Assembly: GCA_016717305.1 (NCBI GenBank)
Contig: JADKFY010000001.1
Location: 528,038 to 592,037, forward strand
Length of the DNA: 64,000 nucleotides
Reading direction: 5' to 3'
DNA from: Flavobacteriales bacterium
GTDB taxonomy: Bacteria; Bacteroidota; Bacteroidia; Flavobacteriales_F; PHOS-HE28
The notes beneath the pieces were generated by a model. That model had not been told where the DNA came from. It saw only the letters and a program-made list of their open reading frames with translations, and did not search any database. Positions 52,080-60,251 of the stretch are shown here, in pieces. The position numbers were made by a program, and so were the translations under genes. Each line of letters begins with the position of its first letter. The first letter of the stretch is position 1.

Positions 52080-53249
52080 ATGGATATCAGTATCTACTTC
52101 AAACCCTCGGAACGCTTTGGGGGCACACGGCCAGAATGGCCGGCGAACTCCATCGGCGATAGCCTAGTGAGCCATACCAAGAAGGGTTTTCCTTCGCTTG
52201 AAGGGGCACAAATAGCCTTGTTCGGTGTGTTGGACGATCCAGGCCACGCCCGCCCGAGGGCTTGTGTGCACGCACCCGATGCCATTCGCGATGAGCTGTT
52301 CCAGTTGTACATGCCCAACGGGAACCTTCAGATCCTCGATCTGGGCGATATCCACCCCGGTGCAAGCCAAGCCGATACGCAACACGCCGTTGCTGAATCC
52401 ATGGCTGAACTGATGCGGATGAATATCGTGCCCATCATGCTCGGCGGCGGACAAGGCCATACCTTCTCTCAGTACTTGGCGTACGAAATGCTCGAGCGTA
52501 CGGCGAACTTGGTATGCATCGCTGCGCGCTTCGACTTGGGCGATCCAGGACAAGGCTTGGCAGAAAGTAGCTACTTGAGCCACATCGTACTTCGGCAACC
52601 CAACTACCTTTTCAACTACAGTAACCTCGGCTATCAGACCTATCTGGTGGACCAACCGGGCATAGAGCTTATGGAAAAGCTCTACTTCGATGCGCACCGA
52701 TTGGGAGAATTGCGGGCCAACATGGCCGATGCAGAACCCGTTATGCGAAATGGTGACTGCCTGAGTGTGGACCTTACTGCCGTGCGTCGCAGTGATGCAC
52801 CGGGAACCACACGCCCCGGACCCAACGGCTTCCATGGTGAGGAGATCTGTCAACTTATGCGTTATGCGGGCATCAGTGAAAAGATCACCAGTGTGGGATT
52901 GTATGAATTGGATCCTACGACAGATCAGGATGGGGTTACTGCACAATTGGCCGCCCAGATGGTATGGTGCTTTCTGGATGGTTTCCACAGTCGCACGAAT
53001 GACCTGCCCTGGTTGGACCGGAAGCGGTTCACCCGATTCCGGGTCCCGATCAAGGGACACGAACAGGAATTGGTGTTCTACAAGAGCATGGTAAGCGACC
53101 GTTGGTGGATGGATATCCCCTATCGGGCCGAGCAGGAGGCAAAATTTGAGCGCCATCATTTGGTTCCCTGCTCGTATTCTGATTACCGAATGGCCTGCCG
53201 TGAGGAAGTCCCGGACCGCTGGTGGCGCACCTTTCAGAAACTTTCTTGA
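52080..53249 (+). CDS. Arginase-fold (formimidoylglutamase-like) protein with degenerate metal site
   Basis: A 389-residue member of the ureohydrolase superfamily by fold signatures: IVPIMLGGGQGHTFS (about 117-130), LVCIAARFDLGD (144-155) and CLSVDLTAVRRSDAPGT (227-243). In active enzymes the three metal motifs are GGxHS, DAHxD and SxDxD. Here DAHxD has become AARFD, losing the first Asp and the His, and SxDxD has become SVDLT, losing the second Asp. Hydrolysis is therefore doubtful, and a binding or structural role is more likely. It sits between topA and the T9SS gene cluster in the same direction; a link to T9SS is inference from position. Confidence 0.8.
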   Translation: MDISIYFKPSERFGGTRPEWPANSIGDSLVSHTKKGFPSLEGAQIALFGVLDDPGHARPRACVHAPDAIRDELFQLYMPNGNLQILDLGDIHPGASQADTQHAVAESMAELMRMNIVPIMLGGGQGHTFSQYLAYEMLERTANLVCIAARFDLGDPGQGLAESSYLSHIVLRQPNYLFNYSNLGYQTYLVDQPGIELMEKLYFDAHRLGELRANMADAEPVMRNGDCLSVDLTAVRRSDAPGTTRPGPNGFHGEEICQLMRYAGISEKITSVGLYELDPTTDQDGVTAQLAAQMVWCFLDGFHSRTNDLPWLDRKRFTRFRVPIKGHEQELVFYKSMVSDRWWMDIPYRAEQEAKFERHHLVPCSYSDYRMACREEVPDRWWRTFQKLS

Positions 53250-53404
53250 CAAAGCGACCAGTATCCGAACGCCTTGGGATCCCTGTTCAAGAGAATTGTT
53301 GAAAAAGTTGTTGGGATCGGAATGTTCTTATATTGGCACCGGTTTCTGAATGGGACTATTGGGGCTTTGGCCCCGGAACTTGCGGATCTGAACGAACAAC
53401 ACGA

Positions 53405-54337
53405 ATGAGGGGGATACTTACCGCTATGGTCGGCGTGGTCTTTGCCAGCGCATCTTTTGCTCAGCAAGATCCACAGCTTAGTCAATACATGTTCGACCGG
53501 CTGTCCATCAATCCGGGCGTGGCCGGTACCACTGGCCAATTGTGTGCCACAGGTTTCTTTCGCCAGCAATGGACAGGATTTGATGGCGCACCGAAGACCG
53601 GCTTGCTTAATGTCCATATGCCGATCAAGAAGATCAGTAGTGGTGTTGGTCTTAGTGTATATGTGGACCAATTGGGTCAGCAGAAGAGCACCTTTGCACG
53701 GTTCAGCTATTCCTTCCATCGGAAGATCGGCGTGGGAACATTGGGGATCGGCTTGTCGGCCGGCATCTTGAACCATAGCTTGGGCAATGATTGGGTCGCA
53801 CGTGACGGGATCGCAAATGATGATGCTATTTCTGCGGCGAGCAGGAGTGATATGGGATTCGATCTGGGAGGGGGTGTCTATTACACTAGCCCAACACTGT
53901 GGATCGGGTTGAGCAGCACCCACCTTTCGCAAACTGAGCTCAGTGAGGTAAGTATCAAGTCCGTACGTCACTACTTCGTACAAGCAGGATACAATTGGGC
54001 GATCAAAGGCAACAAGAAGTATGTTTTGCAGCCTTCACTTCTTGTGAAGAGTGATGCCAATTCAACCCAGTTGGACGTCAATGCGACTTTCCTTTACAAT
54101 AACCAAGTTTGGCTCGGCGTTAGTTACCGGACCGAGGATGCCATTGCACCCATGGTCGGTTACCAATACGAGTTCCCAGACAAGAAGTCGATGCTTAAGA
54201 TCGGCTATAGTTATGACATCACTACGTCCAAACTGAAGAATTATAGCAGCGGTTCGCACGAGATCATGTTGAACTACTGTATTCTCTTGGAGAAGAAACC
54301 CGACCTACAGATCTACAAGAACGTACGATTCCTTTAA
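53405..54337 (+). CDS. PorP/SprF-family T9SS membrane protein
   Basis: A 310-residue outer-membrane protein. A signal peptide (MRGILTAMVGVVFASASFAQ) is followed by QDPQLSQYMFDRLSINPGVA, the family's characteristic N-terminus, then amphipathic strands to the end. SprF/PorP proteins partner large adhesins such as SprB for secretion, or anchor T9SS complexes. The ATG at 53405 opens the signal peptide, ruling out the longer frame to 53333. A promoter-like TATATTGG lies about 70 bases upstream. It directly precedes gldK, the standard order in the phylum. Confidence 0.88.
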   Translation: MRGILTAMVGVVFASASFAQQDPQLSQYMFDRLSINPGVAGTTGQLCATGFFRQQWTGFDGAPKTGLLNVHMPIKKISSGVGLSVYVDQLGQQKSTFARFSYSFHRKIGVGTLGIGLSAGILNHSLGNDWVARDGIANDDAISAASRSDMGFDLGGGVYYTSPTLWIGLSSTHLSQTELSEVSIKSVRHYFVQAGYNWAIKGNKKYVLQPSLLVKSDANSTQLDVNATFLYNNQVWLGVSYRTEDAIAPMVGYQYEFPDKKSMLKIGYSYDITTSKLKNYSSGSHEIMLNYCILLEKKPDLQIYKNVRFL

Positions 54338-54455
54338 GAGACCGAAACCATTAACCCGATCCGACGTATTCAAGCCTTGTGCCGCATGTCAGCCCATCCG
54401 TCATGTGCTACAAGGGTCCCTGCAAGGAACGCCGGAAAGGAATAACAGGAAGATC

Positions 54456-55817
54456 ATGGAACGTCCCATAGTGTATCTCTGTGCCATCGCGGCCGTAGGC
54501 TTATTGGCTGGCTGCGGCAGTGGCGGCCAGGGTCAACTCGTAGGAGCCCTTGGAAGACCGGGCTGGTATGACGTGGACCCCTACGGCATGAATTACATCC
54601 CTATGGGTTCCTTTATTATGGGACCCAGTGATCAGGATGTGCCGTACGCCACGGTCACCAAAAGCAAAACCGTATCGGTGCAGGCCTTCTATATCGATCA
54701 AACGGAGATCACGAACAACGAGTACCGCCAGTTCGTCTATTACGTGCGGGATTCGATCGCAAAGCGGATCCTCGGTGATGAGGATATCGGCGAACACGTG
54801 CTGACCGAGGATGAATACGGTGAAGAGATCGATCCCCCGGTGATCAACTGGAGGGAGCGGATCAACTGGTACGGAGAAGAGGAACGTGAAGCACTTGCGG
54901 ACCTGTTCCTCAGCGAAAGCGAACAATTCTATCGTCGTCGTGAGGTGGACACTCGGAAGCTCATGTTCGAGTACTACTGGATCGACCTGAAGGAAGCGGC
55001 ACGGAAAGCCAATAATGCACGCGATCTGGACTTGAGCTACACCAACGTTAAAGGACAGAACAACGCGATACGAGGGCACAGTGACCGTTCCAAGTTCATC
55101 ATCAAAGAGGTGATCAACGTTTACCCGGATACGCTTGTTTGGGTGCACGATTTCACCTACTCGTTCAACGAGCCTATGACCGAGAATTATTTCTGGCATC
55201 CGGCCTATGATGAATACCCATTGGTCGGTGTTACTTGGGTCCAGGCCAACGCATTCAACGTTTGGCGCACACAATTGATGAACAGCTGGTTGGAGCAGAA
55301 CGGAGATGCCTTTGTGAATCGTTTCCGGTTGCCTACTGAAGCCGAGTGGGAGTATGCCTCACGCGGCGGATTGGATCAAGCGCCGTTCCCATGGGGAGGT
55401 CCGTATGTACGTAACCGCCAAGGTTGCTTCTTGGGCAATTTCAAACCTCTGCATGGAAATTATGTGGATGATGGTGGTTTCCACACTGTTCCAGTGGATA
55501 GCTATACGCCGAACGATTATGGCTTGTACAGCATGGCGGGTAATGTTGCTGAGTGGACGAGTACGGCCTATGACGAAAGCGTGTACGATTTCGATCATGA
55601 CCTGAACCCGGAGTACAGCTATGATGCCCTGATGAACGACCCTCCATCTCTGAAACGGAAGGTGATCCGCGGTGGATCTTGGAAGGACATCGGGTATTAC
55701 ATGCAGACCGGAACGCGCAGTTATGAGTACCAGGATACGACCAAGGCCTACATCGGCTTCCGTTCGGTAATGACCTTCTTGGGTCGCGGCAAAGCGATCA
55801 ATGCAGAAGACCTCTAG
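54456..55817 (+). CDS. gldK: T9SS ring lipoprotein GldK/PorK
   Basis: A 453-residue lipoprotein (lipobox LLAGC, Cys at about 20). The core is a formylglycine-generating-enzyme-like (sulfatase-modifying) domain: IPMGSFIMGPSDQD, FYIDQTEITNNEYRQFVYYV, RFRLPTEAEWEYASRGG, YSMAGNVAEWTSTAYD, VIRGGSWKD and YIGFRSVM. GldK with GldN forms the large periplasmic ring attached to the outer membrane. The ATG at 54456 is used; the in-frame start at 54405 lies in leader sequence. First gene of gldKLMN. Confidence 0.96.
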   Translation: MERPIVYLCAIAAVGLLAGCGSGGQGQLVGALGRPGWYDVDPYGMNYIPMGSFIMGPSDQDVPYATVTKSKTVSVQAFYIDQTEITNNEYRQFVYYVRDSIAKRILGDEDIGEHVLTEDEYGEEIDPPVINWRERINWYGEEEREALADLFLSESEQFYRRREVDTRKLMFEYYWIDLKEAARKANNARDLDLSYTNVKGQNNAIRGHSDRSKFIIKEVINVYPDTLVWVHDFTYSFNEPMTENYFWHPAYDEYPLVGVTWVQANAFNVWRTQLMNSWLEQNGDAFVNRFRLPTEAEWEYASRGGLDQAPFPWGGPYVRNRQGCFLGNFKPLHGNYVDDGGFHTVPVDSYTPNDYGLYSMAGNVAEWTSTAYDESVYDFDHDLNPEYSYDALMNDPPSLKRKVIRGGSWKDIGYYMQTGTRSYEYQDTTKAYIGFRSVMTFLGRGKAINAEDL

Positions 55818-55909
55818 ACAATTGGAATCAACGACCGTTACTTTTTAGCGCCGGTCGCATTCATACGTAGAACCACTCCCCGAAGAACCTCAAAAAGCAA
55901 GGACGAATT

Positions 55910-56701
55910 ATGAAACCAGGCAGCAAGAAGTGGAAGAATTTCATGGCCAAGTTGTACGGAATTGGTGCAGCCGTCGTGATCATCGGTGCCCTTTTCAAGA
56001 TCCAACACTGGCCGTTGGCAAGCTTTTTCTTGGTCATAGGTTTGAGCACGGAGGCGATCATCTTCTTCTTCTCTGCATTCGAACCACCCCATGAAGATCC
56101 GGATTGGAGCTTGGTATACCCTGAACTCTCAACCGGTGAACGTGCCGAGGGAGATGACTTCAAAAAAGAGGATCAACGTTCGATCACCGAACAGTTGGAC
56201 AACATGCTTGAGGGTGCCAAGATCGAACCAGAACTGATCGCAAGTCTGGGTGATGGAATGCGCTCCTTGAGCGATCAGGCCAAGCAAATGGGAGAGATCA
56301 CCGGGGCCGCATCGGCAACGAATGAATATGCAACCAGTTTGAAGGATGCCTCTGTGAAGGTCAGTTCCTTGAGCGAGAGCTATGAAAGAGCGAGCGAAAG
56401 TCTTGTTGGTCTTACCAACAACGTTGATGCAGGTAGGAATGCAGGTGAGAGTCTCAAGAAAATGAGCCAGAACCTCAGCGACCTGAACGAGATGTATGAG
56501 ATGCAATTGCGTGGGTCACGTGAGAAGCTCGAAGCCGCGAACCAAATGTTCGAAGGAATGGGTGAGATGATGACCAACCTGAAGAATTCAGTGGACGATA
56601 CGCGCCGCTACAAGGACAACATCGCCGAACTCAGCGACAATTTGGCCAAACTGAACACCGTGTACGGCAATATGCTGAACGCGATGACCGTCCGGGGCTG
56701 A
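55910..56701 (+). CDS. gldL: T9SS inner-membrane motor protein GldL/PorL
   Basis: A 263-residue protein with two membrane segments at the N-terminus (GIGAAVVIIGALFKIQHWPL, about 18-36, and FFLVIGLSTEAIIFFFSAF, about 40-60). A long cytosolic helical region follows (about 100-260) with LSDQAKQMGEITGAASATNE and repeated heptads. A glutamate in the second membrane segment (STEAIIF) is the conserved acidic residue expected in proton-driven rotation. GldL assembles with GldM as the T9SS/gliding motor. It lies 92 bases after gldK and 51 bases before gldM. Confidence 0.96.
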   Translation: MKPGSKKWKNFMAKLYGIGAAVVIIGALFKIQHWPLASFFLVIGLSTEAIIFFFSAFEPPHEDPDWSLVYPELSTGERAEGDDFKKEDQRSITEQLDNMLEGAKIEPELIASLGDGMRSLSDQAKQMGEITGAASATNEYATSLKDASVKVSSLSESYERASESLVGLTNNVDAGRNAGESLKKMSQNLSDLNEMYEMQLRGSREKLEAANQMFEGMGEMMTNLKNSVDDTRRYKDNIAELSDNLAKLNTVYGNMLNAMTVRG

Positions 56702-56752
56702 TCTTCTGATCGACCCGAACTACTAGGAACCTGAAATACCTGTTGGAACAAC

Positions 56753-58393
56753 ATGGCAAGCGGTAAACAGTCGCCCAGACAAGCGATGATCAATATGATG
56801 TACTTGGTGCTTACGGCGTTGCTTGCGCTGAACGTATCCAAGGAGATCCTCGACAGCTTCGTTACGGTGAACAATGGCTTGGAGAATACCAAACTCTCCT
56901 TGAACGACAAGATGACGGCACAATATGCCAGCTTCGAAGCGTTCGCCAGTGAGAATCAAGCCAAGTATGGTGCTGCATGGAACGAAGCCAAGAAGATCAA
57001 AGCGGCAGGGGCCGATCTCGTGGCCCATATTGATTCGATCAAGGCAAGGGCGATCCAAAAAGCAGAAGGATGGCCCATGGATAGTATCGTTCTCGGCGAC
57101 GGCCGCATAGTGGACCTTATGAAGGTGACCAAGAAGGACAGTCACGATGAATTGACCAACATGATGGTTGGAAGCGAACCTGCAAAACCGATCGAGGGAC
57201 CTTTCACGGCACATGAGCTACGTGGTAAGTTGGAAGCCTTCCGGGACATGGTCAAAGGAAGCCGACCAGACGATCAGACTCTAGCATCCACTGTTGATAG
57301 GTTGTTCGATTTTTCGGACAAGCCAGATGCTTCAGGTACGATGAACAATTGGTCCAGCTTGAACTTTTACCATGTACCGATGGCTGCGGGTATTACGATC
57401 TTGAGCAAGATCCAAAGCGATGTGCGCAATGCTGAAGGTGAAGTCGTGAAGCGTATGATGGACGCTGTGGAAGGCAAGAGCTTCAAGTTCAACAAGCTCA
57501 CTACGATCGTTAAACCATTGAGCAGCTTCGTCACCATCGGTAGCAAATACCAAGCGGAGATCTTCTTGGGTGCTTACGATGACCAGAACGCTCCTGAGGT
57601 ATACATCGCTGGACCCGGTGCGACCGTTGATACGGTTGCCAAGAAGATCGTGGGCGAATCCATCAAACTGCCTATGAATGGGGCAAAGGCACAGTTGGAG
57701 CAAATGGCTAGTGGTGCCGGTATCCGTACCGTTAAGGGGATCATCAAATTCAAACCTGTTGGCGGCGAAGAGACCACAGAGGTGTTTGAAACAACGTACG
57801 AGGTGGCGGCACCTAGTCTTGTGGTAAGCCCAACGAAAATGAACGTGTTCTACCGTGGTGTGGACAACCCGGTGGATATCAGCGTTTCCGGTTATAGCCC
57901 CGGCGATGTAGCTGCATCCATGAGCAATGGTACCCTTTCCAAAGCGGCCAATGGCTGGATCGTGAAACCAGGGAAGGATACCGAGGCAACGGTAAGTGCA
58001 ACAGTCACCAATCCCGATGGGACGAAGAAGGCGATGCCGGGCATCAAGTTCCGCGTGAAGAACGTGCCGAATCCCACGCCCTATTTTGGTGGAAAGAGCG
58101 TGAACGATGAGACGATCAAGAAGACCGACCTCACTGCTGCTGCAGGTGTGATCGCCAAGATGATCGACTTCGAATTCGATCTGAAGTTCGACGTGGTCGA
58201 GTACAAAGTGACCATGGTTGTGAATGGCGTTCCATTGGAGAAATCAACCAAGGGACCAGCTGTAAGCGGCGACATGAAAGAGATCTTCCAAAAAGCGAAA
58301 CCCGGCCAAAAGATCTACATCGAGGGCATCAAGGCCCGTGGACCTGACGGCACAGTGCGTAATCTGGGTGCGCTTTCCTTCAAGGTGACCTGA
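56753..58393 (+). CDS. gldM: T9SS motor protein GldM/PorM
   Basis: A 546-residue protein with one N-terminal membrane helix (MINMMYLVLTALLALNVSKE, about 11-30) and four periplasmic domains, which link the GldL motor to the GldKN ring. Family motifs include MMVGSEPA, DASGTMNNWSSLNFYHVPMA, LVVSPTKMNVFYRGVDNP and ARGPDGTVRNLGALSFKVT at the end. It is followed 16 bases later by gldN. A full-length paralogue lies at 62264. Confidence 0.97.
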   Translation: MASGKQSPRQAMINMMYLVLTALLALNVSKEILDSFVTVNNGLENTKLSLNDKMTAQYASFEAFASENQAKYGAAWNEAKKIKAAGADLVAHIDSIKARAIQKAEGWPMDSIVLGDGRIVDLMKVTKKDSHDELTNMMVGSEPAKPIEGPFTAHELRGKLEAFRDMVKGSRPDDQTLASTVDRLFDFSDKPDASGTMNNWSSLNFYHVPMAAGITILSKIQSDVRNAEGEVVKRMMDAVEGKSFKFNKLTTIVKPLSSFVTIGSKYQAEIFLGAYDDQNAPEVYIAGPGATVDTVAKKIVGESIKLPMNGAKAQLEQMASGAGIRTVKGIIKFKPVGGEETTEVFETTYEVAAPSLVVSPTKMNVFYRGVDNPVDISVSGYSPGDVAASMSNGTLSKAANGWIVKPGKDTEATVSATVTNPDGTKKAMPGIKFRVKNVPNPTPYFGGKSVNDETIKKTDLTAAAGVIAKMIDFEFDLKFDVVEYKVTMVVNGVPLEKSTKGPAVSGDMKEIFQKAKPGQKIYIEGIKARGPDGTVRNLGALSFKVT

Positions 58394-58409
58394 TAAAACC
58401 AGAACCAAG

Positions 58410-59270
58410 ATGAGGACCTGCAAGAACCTATTGACCACGGCCGCAATTGCGTTCACCGGTCTGTTCACCGCCCCTGTTGCGCATGCGCAAACGGTGTTGG
58501 ACGGGGCCTACATCAAGGAACACACCAAGACCAAACGCGTGGTGCCATATACCCATATCCGTGAAGCGGATGTGATGTGGGCCCGCCGCGTTTGGCGCAC
58601 GATCGATCTTCGTGAGAAGATGAACCATCCGTTCTATTACCCTACGGAGGCCATCAACGATCGTAAGAGCCTCTTCGATGTGATCCGTCAGGGACTACTG
58701 GTGGACGGTTCCATTACCGCCTACGATGTGGGCGCTTTGGCGGACGACGATGAATTCACCAAGCCATTGCTCACCTCCGACATCCAAGCCATGATGTTGA
58801 AGATGGATACGGCTTATACCGAAGACCTCGAAACTGGCGAGATCGTGCCCGTGATCCAAGAAGTGAAGCTCGAGAGCCGCGACATCAAGCAATATTGGAT
58901 CAAGGAGGACTGGATCTTTGATAAACAACGGTCCACTATGGACATACGCATCATCGGTATTGCACCCTTGCAAGAGAAGAAGGGGGAAGATGGTGAGGTG
59001 CGCGGATACTCCCCGCTGTTCTGGCTCTACTACCCGGAATGCCGCTATGTTTTTGCGAATTGGGATGCATTCAATCGTGAGAACGATGCTGAGCGACGCA
59101 GTTTCGAAGACCTCTTTTGGAAGCGCCAGTTCAGTAGCTACATCACCAAATGGAGCAATGTCTACGATCGGAACATCAATGTCTATAAGACCGGTCTGGA
59201 TGCACTTTTGGAAGGGGAAGAGATCAAGCAGCAGCTTTTTGAATTTGAACACGACCTGTGGAACTTCTGA
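58410..59270 (+). CDS. gldN: T9SS ring protein GldN/PorN
   Basis: A 286-residue periplasmic protein with a signal peptide ending in HAQ (about residue 26). Features are YTHIREADVMWARRVWRTID, LFDVIRQGLLVDGSITAYDV, IKEDWIFDKQRSTMDIRIIG, PLFWLYYPECRYVFANWDAF and the end LDALLEGEEIKQQLFEFEHD. It forms the T9SS ring with GldK. The gene ends the gldKLMN operon, and a strong terminator follows 21 bases later. The same motifs recur, broken up, in the relic just downstream. Confidence 0.96.
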   Translation: MRTCKNLLTTAAIAFTGLFTAPVAHAQTVLDGAYIKEHTKTKRVVPYTHIREADVMWARRVWRTIDLREKMNHPFYYPTEAINDRKSLFDVIRQGLLVDGSITAYDVGALADDDEFTKPLLTSDIQAMMLKMDTAYTEDLETGEIVPVIQEVKLESRDIKQYWIKEDWIFDKQRSTMDIRIIGIAPLQEKKGEDGEVRGYSPLFWLYYPECRYVFANWDAFNRENDAERRSFEDLFWKRQFSSYITKWSNVYDRNINVYKTGLDALLEGEEIKQQLFEFEHDLWNF

Positions 59271-59291
59271 TCCACGGAACAATATTGCGAG

Positions 59292-59318
59292 AAGCCTCGA
59301 CGTTGTCGGGGCTTTTTT
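59292..59318 (+). terminator. Terminator of the gldKLMN operon
   Basis: AAGCCTCGAC and GTCGGGGCTT pair over ten positions (one G-T pair) around loop GTT, followed by a further run of T. It lies 21 bases after the gldN stop. Confidence 0.85.
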
Positions 59319-59399
59319 GCTTTGTCCGGGAAGGTGACTTTCTAAGTTGAATGGCCGTGCGAAAATGAGTTGGTAGTAACGATCCCAACAATTGTGCAG

Positions 59400-60111
59400 A
59401 TCCTGATGACCATCGCGTTCTTGGTTGGAATCCGTTTGGTCTTATCGGTTGCATCGGTGTTTGTGTTGCCTTTGGAATAGACCTGAATGCCCAGGACAAT
59501 TCCGTCCTTGATCCGGGCAGGTCACCCTGTTCTATCCACACACTGGTCGAGCCGTATCCAACATTGCGCGAAGCCGATGTGATGTGGAGCAAACGCGCAT
59601 GGAGATCGATCGATCTGGCACATCCGACCAACCGGATGTGAACGGGAGGGAGGGGGGACTTTGAATGGCCTGTTGGATGAAGGAGGTATTACCGCCTATG
59701 ATCCCGGGCCATTGGAACATGAGATGCCTTCACGAGCCGATAAGGGCCTGACCGCAGACGACCCCGGTTGTTATCAGGCATATGATCAAGGAAGATTGGA
59801 TCTTTGATAAACAGCGCTCCTAATGGAGGTTCGACCACGGTCTTGGGCGGAAGTCCGGGAAGAGGGTGGATATCGCATTCTATGCTGGCTTTACTATCCG
59901 GAGTGCAGTGATCCTTTTCTCGCGTTGGGCTGCCGAAACCACGATCAGAAGGTCATTCTGTTTCCTTCGAAGAAATTCTTTCAAAACGGAAGTTCATCAG
60001 TATCGTTACCAAAGGACCAATACGTATAAGGCCGGCCTAGATGCCTTGTTAGAAGGAGAAGGGGTGCGGGAACAGTTGGACAAATTGGGGTTCGACCTGT
60101 GGGCTTATTGA
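59400..60111 (+). pseudogene. Decayed second copy of gldN (gldN/gldO relic)
   Basis: Pieces of GldN appear in order but in different frames. Near 59500-59640 there is LNAQDNSVLDPGR and then PYPTLREADVMWSKRAWRSI, matching the signal-peptide end and PYTHIREADVMWARRVWRTI of gldN. GLLDEGGITAYDPG lies at about 59660-59707, and IKEDWIFDKQRS at about 59780-59820. CWLYYPEC follows at about 59880-59910, and YKAGLDALLEGEGVREQLDK runs from about 60028 to the stop at 60111. Stops and shifts between them prevent one product, and several internal segments are deleted. In Flavobacterium johnsoniae a gldN paralogue, gldO, follows gldN, so this may be a lost equivalent. Confidence 0.82.
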
Positions 60112-60211
60112 ATGGCGATCCGACTTTCCTGGGATATTTCATCTCGTTCTCGCGTCCTTGGATGGACTTTGACCCAAGAGTTCATTATCGATCAATTTCC
60201 GTTCGTCCCAG

Positions 60212-60219
60212 TACTTTTG
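60212..60219 (+). promoter_or_regulatory. -7 box TACTTTTG for the ABC-F gene
   Basis: Exact match to TAnnTTTG, 32 bases before the ATG at 60252. It is followed by a short GCGG/CCGC-flanked T run that could form a small hairpin in the leader. Confidence 0.55.
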
Positions 60220-60251
60220 CGGTCTTTTTCCGCAGTAGCTAGGCATACAAA

